A stretch of DNA of 64,000 bases from an uncultured Myxococcales bacterium (GCA_903883645.1 CAISBR010000021.1:62001-126000); one strand, 5' to 3'. Shown: positions 53,595 to 63,034, counted from the first letter of the stretch. Translations and numbers: made by a program. Notes: a model not told the origin generated them from the letters alone.

Positions 53595-54371
53595 CTACTT
53601 GCCACCTGGATTCAGCACTTCGGGCAGGGTGCACGCCTGGTCCTGCCAGCCGGTGCAGACCTTGGGGCCGCCCTGGTACGCGATCGATGCGTTCGTTAAG
53701 CACTTGATGTCTTTGGAGAGACGGTCGTTGTCGAGCTGGCCGCCGGGTGTCAGGTATTGCATGCACGCCCAGCCGCAGCACGCCTCGCTCTGCGGCTTGG
53801 GCCAGTACTGGCATGGAATTAAAAAGGATTTGCAGACCGACTTGCACTGTTGCTTGGCTTCGTTCAGCAGCGGGTCGGTGATCTTGGCTTCCCAGTCGCA
53901 GGTGACCGGATCGACCTTGACCTGGCCGTTGGCGCTGGGCGCCATGCATACCTTGGTCGGCAAGTCGGTGATGAGTACTTTCGCTTTGTAGCTCAGCTTG
54001 TTGCAAAGCTCCCATTGGCTGCTAAGGTGGGTGCAGCTCGCTAGGTTGCTGCAGACTGGCGCGCAGAACGGGGTGCTGGGGCCGGCGAAGTCGCTGGGCA
54101 TCTGCACGCATAAGGCTGGCACGCCTTGCAATGCTTCGTTATCGCAGTAGTTCTTGATCTTGCTGGTCGGGCAGAGCGCTGTGCACCACGGGGTCGGTGC
54201 GTAGTCGCTCTGCTGGCAGTCGAGCCCGACCGCGCATTTCAAGTTGGGGTCGCAGGGTTGGCCGAAGCCCGGCAAGGGCAGGGCAGCGCTGCGCACGGGC
54301 ACGCTCCCGTCGGCGCAGCTGCTCGCCGCGACCGCGACGATCCACAAAATAAATAGGCTGTTGCGTGTCAT
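53595..54371 (-). CDS. Cys-rich lipoprotein
   Basis: A 258-residue lipoprotein; the signal peptide ends AASSC (Cys about residue 19). The mature part carries about twenty cysteines in pairs (GQPCDPNLKCAVGLDCQQ, WCTALCPTSKIKNYCDN, CKSVCKSFLIPCQY, EACCGWACM), with no recognisable catalytic motif. Its composition matches the Cys-rich surface lipoproteins elsewhere in the window. It starts at 54371 and faces a 319-base gap before hsp20. Confidence 0.8.
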   Translation of the reverse strand: MTRNSLFILWIVAVAASSCADGSVPVRSAALPLPGFGQPCDPNLKCAVGLDCQQSDYAPTPWCTALCPTSKIKNYCDNEALQGVPALCVQMPSDFAGPSTPFCAPVCSNLASCTHLSSQWELCNKLSYKAKVLITDLPTKVCMAPSANGQVKVDPVTCDWEAKITDPLLNEAKQQCKSVCKSFLIPCQYWPKPQSEACCGWACMQYLTPGGQLDNDRLSKDIKCLTNASIAYQGGPKVCTGWQDQACTLPEVLNPGGK

Positions 54372-54690
54372 GGCTACCCGTCGAGCTTGCTTGTTGGTCG
54401 CGAGCGGCGTGGCCGGCCCAAACCAGGATGCGATAGCCGTGGCGCCGACGCAAGCGCGACCCCATCGGCACCGACCCTGGGGGCCTTGACAGCGGCGCCA
54501 AGCCGTCTTTACGTAGAGGTTTTTGGCAAATAATTCGATTAAATATCAGGATATTGGGTCGATTTTCTTCTTGACTTCGCCGCGGACCGTCCTTGCTTTG
54601 GTCATGGCTGGCCGCGGCGATGCCGAAACCACCATTACCGTAGTCCTTTGGCGCGGATAGCACTGCCGCGCTCACGATTGGGAGGAAGTC
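54372..54690. other. Divergent intergenic region between the Cys-rich lipoprotein and hsp20
   Basis: 319 bases containing an AT-rich island (about 54521-54570) in an otherwise GC-rich sequence. A perfect palindrome AATATCAGGATATT is at 54542-54555. A TTGACA hexamer lies at 54486-54491 and a TTGACT at 54571-54576, but no good -10 follows either at 16-18 bases. It must contain the promoters of both genes; I see no tRNA or further coding frame. Confidence 0.5.
54542..54555. promoter_or_regulatory. AT-rich palindrome upstream of hsp20
   Basis: AATATC, two bases, GATATT. It lies about 136 bases upstream of the hsp20 start within the AT-rich island. TCGATT occurs on both sides. The symmetry fits an operator, but no regulator gene is adjacent and this is not CIRCE. 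Confidence 0.35.
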
Positions 54691-55134
54691 ATGACCCTGA
54701 TGCGCTGGAATCCCTGGACCGACATGGACACGCTGCAGAGCGAGATGCAACGGCTTTTGGAAGCACGCAACACCGACATGCGCAAGCCGATGATGCCCCG
54801 GGGCTTTGAGCCGGCGGTGGATATCCTAGAAGATTCAGACAAGTACACCCTGAAGTTCGACCTGCCCGAAGTGCTGCTGAGCGACCTGCACATCGACGTG
54901 GAGAACCAAGTATTGACTGTGCAGGGCGAGCGCACGATGGAAAAGCAAGAGGAGAAGAAGGGCTACAGCCGCATCGAGCGGGGCTATGGCGCCTTTACGC
55001 GCAGCTTTTCGCTGCCCAACAACGTCAACGCCGAAAAGATCACCGCGGTCTGCAAAGACGGTGTGCTGCGCATCGACTTGCCCAAGAAGGCGGAGGCGCA
55101 GCCGCGTAAGATCGCGATTAAACCTGTGAATTAG
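54691..55134 (+). CDS. Hsp20/alpha-crystallin small heat-shock protein
   Basis: An ATP-independent holdase chaperone. The 147-residue protein starts MTLMRWNPWTDMDTL (family start), the alpha-crystallin domain (about 40-137) has PAVDILEDSDKYTLKFDLPE, VLTVQGERTMEKQEEK, YGAFTRSFSLPNNVNAEKI and VLRIDLPKK, and ends AIKPVN, with the A-I-x-P tail near the I-x-I motif. A strong GGGAGGAAG precedes the ATG. It is alone, not in an operon. Confidence 0.95.
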   Translation: MTLMRWNPWTDMDTLQSEMQRLLEARNTDMRKPMMPRGFEPAVDILEDSDKYTLKFDLPEVLLSDLHIDVENQVLTVQGERTMEKQEEKKGYSRIERGYGAFTRSFSLPNNVNAEKITAVCKDGVLRIDLPKKAEAQPRKIAIKPVN

Positions 55135-55161
55135 CCAAGAAAGGAAGGAGGCAACGGCGCC

Positions 55162-55704
55162 CTAGCCAAGGCGCGATCGATGCACATCGCCCTCGAAGTG
55201 CTGGCCATTGAGCGACACGTACAAGCGGCCGTCGCTCTGGGTCAGCTCGAGGGCGGTGTGCCTATCGAGCAAAGGCACCAGCGCATCGAGCAATTCCACA
55301 TCAATGCGCACCACTTCGACGCGCTGGGGGGCAAACAGCACACCGCTCCGGGCGGCCTGTTCGAGCAAGGGTTGCTCAGCAGCCGTAAAGATCTTGACCT
55401 GCGGGCAGGCCTTGGCGGCGCGGTGCACGCGATCTGCCGAGGGCGAGCCGACTTCGATCCACTCCTGCAACTCCCCAGTAGGACTGCGAATTGACAGTGC
55501 CGGCTCCTCGGTGTTCGACAGGCCGCCTTTGGAGAAAGCAAGCCCCTCGGCGTGGCACAGGCCAAACGCGATCAGCCGAAGCAACAAGTTGCGTTCCGTT
55601 TCGGACGGATGCTTCGCTAGGCGCAGGTCTAGGCTCTCGTACACGCCGCGGTCGACGTCGGAGCACTGCATCGCGAAACGATAGAGAGTTGCCGTAAGCG
55701 CCAT
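55162..55704 (-). CDS. YaeQ family protein
   Basis: A 180-residue member of the YaeQ family, a PD-(D/E)XK nuclease-like fold of unknown function. Marks: MALTATLYRFAMQCSDVDRG, DLRLAKHPSETERNLLLRLI, LSNTEEPALSIRSPTGEL with WIEVGSPSADRVHRAAKA, and VRIDVELLDALVPLLDRHT. Length is normal (about 180). It lies 27 bases after the hsp20 stop in convergent orientation, and starts six bases after the LysM gene. Confidence 0.93.
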   Translation of the reverse strand: MALTATLYRFAMQCSDVDRGVYESLDLRLAKHPSETERNLLLRLIAFGLCHAEGLAFSKGGLSNTEEPALSIRSPTGELQEWIEVGSPSADRVHRAAKACPQVKIFTAAEQPLLEQAARSGVLFAPQRVEVVRIDVELLDALVPLLDRHTALELTQSDGRLYVSLNGQHFEGDVHRSRLG

Positions 55705-55710
55705 GCGGGG

Positions 55711-56331
55711 TTACTGCCCTACCGCGAGGTTGGCGGGCAGACTGACGCCGCGCAGCTTGGCCTTGCCTACCGCGCGAGCCTCGCCGGGACGCAGTGGAAT
55801 ACCACTTGAATCAAGAGGTTCGCTGGCAGTCGCGACGGTAGCCGCCCCGCCCCGCTTTTTGGCCCGGGCAGCCATCTGCTTGGCGCGCTTGGCGGCGCGG
55901 ACTTCGGCCTCTTTACGCAACTTCTCTTGGCGCTTGGCTTCTTCGGCGGCGAGCTTGGCGGCCTTGCGGCGCTCGCGGCGATCCACAAACTTTTCGATGG
56001 CGGCCTTGGTCGTCTTAACCTCGAGCACTTGGCCCGGGTGCAACATCGAGTCGCCCAAGTGATTCCACTCGAGGACCGCGTCGACCGTCACACCCAGCTG
56101 GCGGGCCACGTCGCCCAAGAACCGCTCGTCTTCAATCGTCAATTGCAGCTTTTCAGCGGCCGGCTTGCTGGGCACCACGTTGCGCAGGGGCGTCTTCGAC
56201 GCCGTACCCTCGCCCGCCTGCAGCATGCTCGCCGAGAGCTTTTCGATTTCTTGGCGGCGCTCACAACCGGCGCCTGCGATCGCTGTGCAAGAAAAAGCAA
56301 TAGTAGCAACGACGTGCAGATGGATGCGCAT
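55711..56331 (-). CDS. LysM-domain lipoprotein
   Basis: A 206-residue lipoprotein; the signal peptide ends AGAGC (Cys about residue 23). A LysM-like motif at about 65-108 includes FLGDVARQLGVTVDAVLEWN and HPGQVLEVKTTKAAIEK, suggesting peptidoglycan binding. The C-terminal half is Lys/Arg/Ala-rich and helical (RRERRKAAKLAAEEAKRQEK), maybe a coiled coil, and the last 30 residues are hydrophobic-polar. YaeQ follows after six bases. Confidence 0.85.
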   Translation of the reverse strand: MRIHLHVVATIAFSCTAIAGAGCERRQEIEKLSASMLQAGEGTASKTPLRNVVPSKPAAEKLQLTIEDERFLGDVARQLGVTVDAVLEWNHLGDSMLHPGQVLEVKTTKAAIEKFVDRRERRKAAKLAAEEAKRQEKLRKEAEVRAAKRAKQMAARAKKRGGAATVATASEPLDSSGIPLRPGEARAVGKAKLRGVSLPANLAVGQ

Positions 56332-56526
56332 GGCGAACCTCGACTATCGGACCGAGCAGCACTACCGTGGGGCAAAACGCTTGACGACTGAACCGTTTTG
56401 CGTTGGCATGGCGCTCGCCCGCGACGAATCTAGCACCGGCTGGGCGACGGGCAATTATTTCGGTGGAATGTGCGTAACTTCGCGCCGCTCAACACAAATA
56501 CGGATCGGATGGGGGGGGCCACAGCG

Positions 56527-57147
56527 ATGAGCCTAGGGCCCCAGGTCGAGCCGCGTCTGCCCTTGTGGCTAGCGGTGGCATTCCACGCCGCCATGGCTGC
56601 GATCGCCCTGATTTGGCAGAGTTTTCGCCCTGAAGGCATACTCGGCCTAGTGCGTGTGCCCTTTGAGCATGTGCTGCCGTGGTGGGGCGCGGCGGTAGGT
56701 ACTGCGTGGATTCTGGTGTTGGGCCCCGCGTGGCTCGAGGATAAGTTGCCTTCGCTTAAGGCAGTTTCGGTCGAGCTGTACGAGTCGGTCGCGCCGATCA
56801 CCACCTGGCGCGTGGCCGTGCTGGCGGGGATGTCGGGGCTCTCAGAAGAGCTGCTGTTTCGCGGACCGCTGCAAGCGACGATTGGCTGGGTGCCCGCGGC
56901 GCTGCTTTTTGGCTTGGCCCACGGCGGCTTGGCGAAGCGGCAGCGGCCGTGGATGCTATTCGCGTTGCTCGCGGGCCTGCTGATGGGCTGGATGGTCGAG
57001 TACTACGGTGCCCTTAGCCCAGCGATGGTGGCGCACATTACAGTTAATGCTATTAATATGAAGAGGTTACAGCGCTATGCCCCGCTGGCCGAGCGGCTAC
57101 GGCTGCGCCAGTCACCCGCCGCGCCCCAGGAGCAAGCCAATGAATGA
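56527..57147 (+). CDS. CPBP-family intramembrane metalloprotease (CAAX-type)
   Basis: An inner-membrane protease-like protein of the CPBP/ABI family (PF02517 type). Motif 1 is GLSEELLFRGPLQ (E-E-x3-R), motif 2 is FGLAHGG (F-x3-H) and motif 3 is HITVNAINM (H-x3-N). About five membrane helices are predicted. I chose ATG at 56527 (start MSLGPQVEPR) after a G-rich ribosome site; ATG codons at 56470 and 56509 are possible. The stop overlaps the next gene's start by eight bases. Confidence 0.9.
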   Translation: MSLGPQVEPRLPLWLAVAFHAAMAAIALIWQSFRPEGILGLVRVPFEHVLPWWGAAVGTAWILVLGPAWLEDKLPSLKAVSVELYESVAPITTWRVAVLAGMSGLSEELLFRGPLQATIGWVPAALLFGLAHGGLAKRQRPWMLFALLAGLLMGWMVEYYGALSPAMVAHITVNAINMKRLQRYAPLAERLRLRQSPAAPQEQANE

Positions 57148-57391
57148 CGAGGGCTTGCGCTTTGCCGGCTACTTCGCGCTCGATGTGCGACTCCTCGTCA
57201 CCTGCTTGGTCTTCGCGGTGGCACTGGCCACGCTGGCGGTGGCACTGCGGCTGCGCGGGCGCCGCTGGGACGAACATGTGGTGGGGTTCTTGGCTGTCTT
57301 TTCGCTGAGTTTCTTGATCACACTCGGCTTGACCAACCTGCTGGCGGTGCATCCAGCCTTGCGGATCGAGTCGCTGTTCCCGGTGCCCTAG
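57140..57391 (+). CDS. Small two-helix membrane protein
   Basis: An 83-residue protein with two predicted membrane helices (LLVTCLVFAVALATLAVAL and FLAVFSLSFLITLGLTNLLA). AGGAG precedes the ATG. It overlaps the CPBP protease gene and probably works with it. I do not recognise a family. It converges on ccmF with three bases between. Confidence 0.75.
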   Translation: MNDEGLRFAGYFALDVRLLVTCLVFAVALATLAVALRLRGRRWDEHVVGFLAVFSLSFLITLGLTNLLAVHPALRIESLFPVP

Positions 57392-57394
57392 CCG

Positions 57395-60067
57395 CTAGCT
57401 CGCCACGGGCTCGACCGGAGGTAGCTCGCTTGGCGGATTTGTCTGTGAGTCCGACGACTTCTGAGCCGCTGTTTGGCGGGTAGGCAGCAAGCTGATCGCA
57501 CCGCCAAGCAGCATCACAAACGCGCCCAGCCACAAGAAGCCGACGAAGGGGAACACCACCGCCAAAAGGCTAACGTGGCGGCCACCTTGCGCCGGGCGCA
57601 TCGCTAGGTACAGGTCGTGGGCAATGGTCGACTCGATCGCCACCTCGGTGGTGGGCGACTGATGCTTCTTATAGTTGCGCACTTCGGGGAACAGACTGTG
57701 GCCCGCTGCCGTCGGGATCACGTCGACGCGACCCTGACCCGCCTTGACCACCGCGCGGGTGTTGAAGGCGGCAAAGCGCACATTGGGCAGCGGTCCGGCC
57801 TGCATGTCGGCTAGGAACTGCGCGCGCTCTTTGCCATTTTCGAAAATCACTTCGAACGTCGGCTGGCCAGGGACCGTATTGACCTTGACCGGCGTCGGTG
57901 CCGCGTCTTTGGCCCAGTCTTTAAACTCAAACACCACCCGCATCACCGCCTGCGGCGCCACGGCGGCCACTTCCATCACGCGGCTCGACAGCTCGACATG
58001 GAGCAGGCGATCGTCGCTCGGATCGGGCTTGACGCTGACCTTGCCCACCAAAGTGGGAGCAAAGGCACGTGCGGCAAAGCGTTTCGCCTTCATCGCATCG
58101 GCAAAGATCAGCTCGACGCGGGCATGGCCGGGCTCGGTCTTGACCTCGAAGGGACCGTAGCCTTCGGCCGCCTTTTTAGCCTGGTCGATGGCGCGATCGC
58201 TCAGGCGCGACTCGCGGTCGGTGACGACCACTTCGGCCTTGGTCCAGGCATAGGCACCGTCGGCCTCAAAACCGTCGGTCGTGCCTGTAAAAGTGACCAC
58301 ATAGCCACCGATCGGCAGCGCGTCGCCGGGGTGCAACGGCACTTCGGGTTGGTATGTGCGAAATGCGGTGCCGGCAAACGCCAAGAAGCAAAATACGAGG
58401 CCTAGGTGCACAACGTAGCCGCCGTAGCGTCGCTTGTTGCGCAGGGTCAGCAAGATGAGGCCCGTCAAGTAGTTCTCGCCGTGGGCCTTTTGGCGGGCGC
58501 GGGCGCCTACATGGAATTCGAGCAGAATCGTCCAAAAGACAAAGAGGCCGAACCAGCAGCAGACGGCGCCCCACACCTCGGTCATGCCCAGGCTGTCGAC
58601 GATGGTGCTCAGCGCGGTCGAGAACTGCACATTTTCCCAAATGCCCTTGGTATAGGCGCCGTGAAGCAGCCAAGTAGTTGAGATTGTAAGCGTTGCTAGC
58701 GAAGAGACGGTGAGCGGCCGGCGGAAATTTTTCTCGAAATTCTTGCGGGTGGCGCGGCGCCAGCTGATGAGCGGCCCCACGCCGGTGAGCAGCAGCAAGA
58801 ACAGCCCCAGGGGCGTCATGACGCGGTTGAACCAGGGCTCGCCCAATTGCACTTTCTGCGTCAGGGGTTCCATGGGGATGCCCAGGGCGACAAACGGCTT
58901 GATTACGGCGTTGTACAGGTCTTGCACGCCCTTGGCCTCGCTGATCTGGCCAAAGACCGTGCCCCACAGCACCACGAACGCGCAGCCGACCAGCAGGACA
59001 TTGTTGAGAACAAAGAAGGATTCGCGGCTCCACACCGAGTCGAGGTCGGCGTTGGCGCGCAGACTTTTCCAGCGGTAGCCCACCGCGATCGCCGAAACGA
59101 CCACGATAATCGCCATGTAGACTAAGAAGTAGGGGGCCAAGGTCGAGTCGGCAAAGGCGTGTACCGAGTCGATCAGCTGCGATCGCGTTAGGAAAGTGCC
59201 GAAGATCGTGAGTAGAAACGTTAGGCACACCAGCACGGCGTTCCAGCGCTTGAGCATGTCGCGCCGCTCTTGGATCATGACTGAGTGCAAGAACGCGGTG
59301 GCAGTGAACCAGGGGATAAGTCCGGCGTTTTCAACAGGATCCCACATCCAGAAGCCGCCCCAGCCCAGCTCTGTATAGGCCCAGGCGCCGCCCAAAATGA
59401 GGCCGAGCGACAGGAACAACCACGACACCAGCGTCCATTGGCGGGTGTCGCGGAGCCACTGCGCGTCGAGCTGGCCGGTGACGAGCGCGGCCAAACCGTA
59501 GCAATAGGGAATCGTAAAGGCGATGTAACCCGTGAGAAGGCTTGGGGGATGGATGGCCATCAGCGGATTTTGCAGCAGCGGGTTCATACCCTTGCCATCG
59601 TCGGGGCCGGCACCAGCGCGAAAGACCTCGAACGGATTGGACTCGAAGGCCATGAGCAGCACGAAAAAGAAGATCGCGAGCGACAAGAAGCCGGTGACGT
59701 AGCCCAAAAAGCGGGCGGATTGCGAGCGGTTGCGCAAGATCGACCACGAGCCAAAGGCGCTGAGCGCGGTGGTCCAAAAGAGCAGAGCGCCCTTTTCGCC
59801 ACCCCAAAATCCCGCGATCAAGTACGCCAGCGGCATGTCGACATCGGTGTATGACGATATGTATTTATTGCGGAAATCGTGCGTAAGTAGGCCATGCATC
59901 AGCACGGCGTCCATGGCGAAGAACAGCATCAGCGCGACCAGCAGGCCCTGGCGCGAGGCGGCGAGCAGGCCCGGAGAGCGACGCATGGCGCCGGCCAGAC
60001 CCAGCAGACCGTTGCCTAGGGTGACCACAAAAGCCATGTAAATAAGCGCAGTTCCTAGTTCGTGCAT
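57395..60067 (-). CDS. ccmF: Cytochrome c heme-lyase component CcmF
   Basis: Joins heme to apocytochrome c in the periplasm. The 890-residue membrane protein has about 15 helices. The tryptophan-rich heme-binding signature WGGFWMWDPVENAGLIPWF (about 233-251) is perfect. HELGTALIYMAFVVTLGNG begins it. The family's other marks are ENPFEVF-like and LTGYIAFTIPYCYGLAAL. After helix 13 a large periplasmic region (about 590-840) has several strand-rich units, longer than in E. coli CcmF (about 650 residues). No other ccm genes are adjacent. It faces the methyltransferase gene across 201 bases. Confidence 0.93.
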   Translation of the reverse strand: MHELGTALIYMAFVVTLGNGLLGLAGAMRRSPGLLAASRQGLLVALMLFFAMDAVLMHGLLTHDFRNKYISSYTDVDMPLAYLIAGFWGGEKGALLFWTTALSAFGSWSILRNRSQSARFLGYVTGFLSLAIFFFVLLMAFESNPFEVFRAGAGPDDGKGMNPLLQNPLMAIHPPSLLTGYIAFTIPYCYGLAALVTGQLDAQWLRDTRQWTLVSWLFLSLGLILGGAWAYTELGWGGFWMWDPVENAGLIPWFTATAFLHSVMIQERRDMLKRWNAVLVCLTFLLTIFGTFLTRSQLIDSVHAFADSTLAPYFLVYMAIIVVVSAIAVGYRWKSLRANADLDSVWSRESFFVLNNVLLVGCAFVVLWGTVFGQISEAKGVQDLYNAVIKPFVALGIPMEPLTQKVQLGEPWFNRVMTPLGLFLLLLTGVGPLISWRRATRKNFEKNFRRPLTVSSLATLTISTTWLLHGAYTKGIWENVQFSTALSTIVDSLGMTEVWGAVCCWFGLFVFWTILLEFHVGARARQKAHGENYLTGLILLTLRNKRRYGGYVVHLGLVFCFLAFAGTAFRTYQPEVPLHPGDALPIGGYVVTFTGTTDGFEADGAYAWTKAEVVVTDRESRLSDRAIDQAKKAAEGYGPFEVKTEPGHARVELIFADAMKAKRFAARAFAPTLVGKVSVKPDPSDDRLLHVELSSRVMEVAAVAPQAVMRVVFEFKDWAKDAAPTPVKVNTVPGQPTFEVIFENGKERAQFLADMQAGPLPNVRFAAFNTRAVVKAGQGRVDVIPTAAGHSLFPEVRNYKKHQSPTTEVAIESTIAHDLYLAMRPAQGGRHVSLLAVVFPFVGFLWLGAFVMLLGGAISLLPTRQTAAQKSSDSQTNPPSELPPVEPVAS

Positions 60068-60268
60068 AATCCCGTCCGCGGACCTGTCGGCCCACCGTGG
60101 CGTAGCCTAGCGGAATCTGCTCGGCGGCCCAAGTGCACGGTGCAAAGGGCTTGCAGTCCCAGCGAGTTGTACCCGCTCGGCACGTGCGCGCCGCGGCCTG
60201 GACCTTGACCGCCACGCCGCGCGCTCCGACACTACGCCGCGCCCATGCGGGCTGCAGCACGGACTGGG

Positions 60269-60997
60269 ATGAGCCAATACCGCTACGACGCGTCGTTCTT
60301 TGCCTATACCAGTGCGTCGAACCAGGCCTCGGCCGAGGCGGTGGTGGCGCTGCTAAAGCTCTGGTTTCCGCATGTTGCCAGTGTGGCGGATTTTGGCTGC
60401 GGGCAGGGCGTGTGGCTGGCGGCGTGGCAGGGCGCGGGCGTGGCCGATGTGCTGGGCCTAGACGGCGACTATGTCGATAGGTCTCAACTGCGCATCGCTG
60501 CGGAGCAATTTCGAGCGACGGACCTGGTGAAGCCCACCGAGCTAGGCCGACGCTTTGACCTGGTGCAGTCGGTCGAGGTGGCCGAGCACCTGCCAGCGAG
60601 CGCGGCGGCGGGCTTCGCCCAGATGCTAGGTAAGCACGCGGACCTGCTGCTATTTTCGGCGGCGCCTCCGGGGCAGGGTGGCGAGCACCACGTCAACGAG
60701 CAGCCCTACGATTACTGGCGCAACCTGCTGGCAGCGCAGGGTTTTATTGCATACGACTGCATTCGGCCGCATCTGGCCGGGCGGCCTGAGATTCAGCCGT
60801 GGTACCGCTACAATCTGGTGCTGTATGCGCGCCCCAGTGTGGCCCTGCCCGAGGCGGTGCGGGCGACGCGGGTGGCCGAAGGTCAGAAAATTCAAGATGT
60901 TTCGCCCCTTCTGTACCAGCTGCGCAAGGCGGTGGTGCGGCTCATTCCGCCGGTGCTGGCCGATCAGCTGGCGCGGTGGAAGGCGCGGCGGGGGTAG
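60269..60997 (+). CDS. Class I SAM-dependent methyltransferase
   Basis: A 242-residue methyltransferase-like protein. The SAM-binding motif I is VADFGCGQGVWLAAW, then LGLDGDYV (motif II acidic), FDLVQSVEVAEHLP (motif post II) and LLFSAAPPGQGGEHHVNEQP (motif III). The C-terminal 60 residues are basic and helical. The substrate is unknown; relatives often methylate sugars or lipids. ATG at 60269 begins the conserved part (MSQYRYDASFF). It converges with the ABC-F gene by 12 bases. Confidence 0.88.
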   Translation: MSQYRYDASFFAYTSASNQASAEAVVALLKLWFPHVASVADFGCGQGVWLAAWQGAGVADVLGLDGDYVDRSQLRIAAEQFRATDLVKPTELGRRFDLVQSVEVAEHLPASAAAGFAQMLGKHADLLLFSAAPPGQGGEHHVNEQPYDYWRNLLAAQGFIAYDCIRPHLAGRPEIQPWYRYNLVLYARPSVALPEAVRATRVAEGQKIQDVSPLLYQLRKAVVRLIPPVLADQLARWKARRG

Positions 60998-61009
60998 GCC
61001 AAACAGGCT

Positions 61010-63034
61010 CTAACCCCCCAAAACCTCAGCCTCAATCGCCTCGATCCGGCTCGCCAGCAGCTCCCACTGGCCCATCGCGGCCTCGAGCTTGCCCTTCAGT
61101 TCGGCCTGCTCTTGCAGCAGCGCCACCACCTTCGCGCCATCGCCATACAAGTCCGGGTCGGCTTGCAGCTGCAGAATCTCGGCCTGGCGCTTTTCGTCTT
61201 TGCCTATCGCATCTTCGGTGGCCTGCAGCCGCGTCTTAAGGTCCTTGGTGCGGCGATGTGCCTCTTGGCGGCGGGTGGCCTCGTCGCGCTTGCGCTGCTT
61301 GTCGTCGTCGCGGCTGGCACCCTTCGCCTCGCCCGAATCACTAGGCATTCCATTGTCTTTGCGGGCATCCAGCGTCGGCCGATCCACCGTGCCGCCGTTC
61401 AAAAGCCGCTCGAGCTCTTTGGGATCGCCGCCCGCCTTCTGAAACAGCCACGCATCGTAGTCGCCGTGGTGCAGCGTCGCCTTGCCGCCCGGCTCAATCT
61501 CGAGCACCTTATCAGCTACTGCATTGATAAAATAGCGATCGTGGCTCACGATCACCACTGTACCCTCAAACTGCGCCAGCGCTTGCTCCAGCACCTCGCG
61601 GGTCATCAGGTCCAAGTGATTGGTCGGCTCGTCGAGCAGCAGCACATTGGGCCCGCGCAGCACCATCTTGGCCAGCGCCAGCCGCGCCTTTTCGCCGCCC
61701 GACAGCACGGCGACCTTCTTGTCGACCATCTGGCCCGAAAACCCCAGTCCGCCCAGCACACTGCGCACCTGTGGCACGGTCCGGTCTAGGGCCGCGCGCC
61801 GCGCTTCTTCAAAGACAATGCTTGTCGCATCAAGCTGTTCTAGCTGGTGCTGGGCATAGTACTCGCGCACCACGCCGCCGCCGACTACCACTTCGCCGCC
61901 CTGGATATCGGTCACGCCGGCCAAGACTTTGAGCAGCGTCGACTTGCCCGCGCCGTTGGGCCCCACCAGCGCCACCTTGTCGCCGCGCCAGATGGTCAGG
62001 TTGCAGTCCTGGTAAATGGGCTTGTCGCCCCAGCTTTTTTGCACATGGTCGGCGCGCAGCACCTCGCGGCCGGTGCGGGCTGGCTCCGCAAACTTTAGAC
62101 CGATGGTCTGACCGTTCTGCCCGTCGACCTCCACATTCTCGATGCGGGCCAGCATCTTAAGACGACTCTGCGCCTGCTTTGCCTTGCTCGCCTTCGACCG
62201 AAACCGCTCGACAAACGCCGTCAGGTGCGCCCGCTGCCGGTCGACCTGCACCTTGCGCGCCACCTGCTGATCGATCCGCGCCGCGCGGCCCTCAAGAAAG
62301 TCCTCGTAACCACCCGGGTATTCTTGTGCGCCTTTCTTGCTCAACTCGACGATGTGGGTCGGCACGCGGTTCAAGAAGTAGCGGTCATGGCTTACCGCGA
62401 CGATGGCGCCGGGGTAGTCCTCAAGAAAATCCTCGAACCACGCAAGACTCTCTAAGTCCAAGTGATTCGTCGGTTCGTCGAGCAGCAGTGCATCGGGTCG
62501 CTGCACCAGTAGGCGCGCCAGGGCCACCCGCATCCGCCAGCCGCCCGACAGGGTCAGCACATCGCTCGCGATCCCAGCTCGGTCAAAGCCTAGACCAGAA
62601 AGTACTGTATTGGCGCGCACCTCAAGATCATCGCCACCGAGTTCGTCGAAGGCGTGCATGGCTTTGTCTAGGGCCTCGAGCGCCGCCTCGCTGCCCGCCC
62701 AGCTGTGGTCGTCGGCCATCCTTAGGTGCAGGTCGTGCAGCCGCTGCTTGGCGCGCATCCAGTCGCTTGAACCGGCCAGAACGGCTTGTAGTACGCTGCC
62801 TTGCCCCACATCTTCTACATCTTGCGGCAGGTAGCCGATGCGCAGTGCCTTGGGTTTTTGCACCGCGCCGCCATCGGCCTGCAATTCGCCACAGATAATC
62901 CGCAGTAGCGTGGTCTTGCCCGCGCCGTTTGGGCCAACTAGGCCGTACCGACGCCGCGGCAGAATCTGCCAATGCACACCTTCGAAAAGCGTTTTTACGC
63001 CAAAGCTCTTGGCTAAGTTTTGTAGCTGTATCAT
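61010..63034 (-). CDS. ABC-F family ATPase (Uup/EttA-like)
   Basis: A soluble ABC protein that acts on ribosomes rather than in transport. The 674-residue protein has two nucleotide-binding domains: GPNGAGKTTLLRII, LSGGWRMRVALARLL and LLLDEPTNHLDLESLAW in the first; GPNGAGKSTLLKVLAG, LSGGEKARLALAKMVL and LLLDEPTNHLDLMTREVL in the second. A linker with Lys/Arg and Gln residues (ARIDQQVARKVQVDRQR) lies between. The C-terminal 150 residues are a charged coiled coil (about 570-674). The coiled coil fits Uup. ATG at 63034 begins the conserved MIQLQNLAKSFG. Confidence 0.93.
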   Translation of the reverse strand: MIQLQNLAKSFGVKTLFEGVHWQILPRRRYGLVGPNGAGKTTLLRIICGELQADGGAVQKPKALRIGYLPQDVEDVGQGSVLQAVLAGSSDWMRAKQRLHDLHLRMADDHSWAGSEAALEALDKAMHAFDELGGDDLEVRANTVLSGLGFDRAGIASDVLTLSGGWRMRVALARLLVQRPDALLLDEPTNHLDLESLAWFEDFLEDYPGAIVAVSHDRYFLNRVPTHIVELSKKGAQEYPGGYEDFLEGRAARIDQQVARKVQVDRQRAHLTAFVERFRSKASKAKQAQSRLKMLARIENVEVDGQNGQTIGLKFAEPARTGREVLRADHVQKSWGDKPIYQDCNLTIWRGDKVALVGPNGAGKSTLLKVLAGVTDIQGGEVVVGGGVVREYYAQHQLEQLDATSIVFEEARRAALDRTVPQVRSVLGGLGFSGQMVDKKVAVLSGGEKARLALAKMVLRGPNVLLLDEPTNHLDLMTREVLEQALAQFEGTVVIVSHDRYFINAVADKVLEIEPGGKATLHHGDYDAWLFQKAGGDPKELERLLNGGTVDRPTLDARKDNGMPSDSGEAKGASRDDDKQRKRDEATRRQEAHRRTKDLKTRLQATEDAIGKDEKRQAEILQLQADPDLYGDGAKVVALLQEQAELKGKLEAAMGQWELLASRIEAIEAEVLGG

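Noticed and set aside
54486-54514. Sigma-70 promoter with TTGACA at 54486
   Set aside because: The candidate -10 (TTACGT or TACGTA) matches too poorly.
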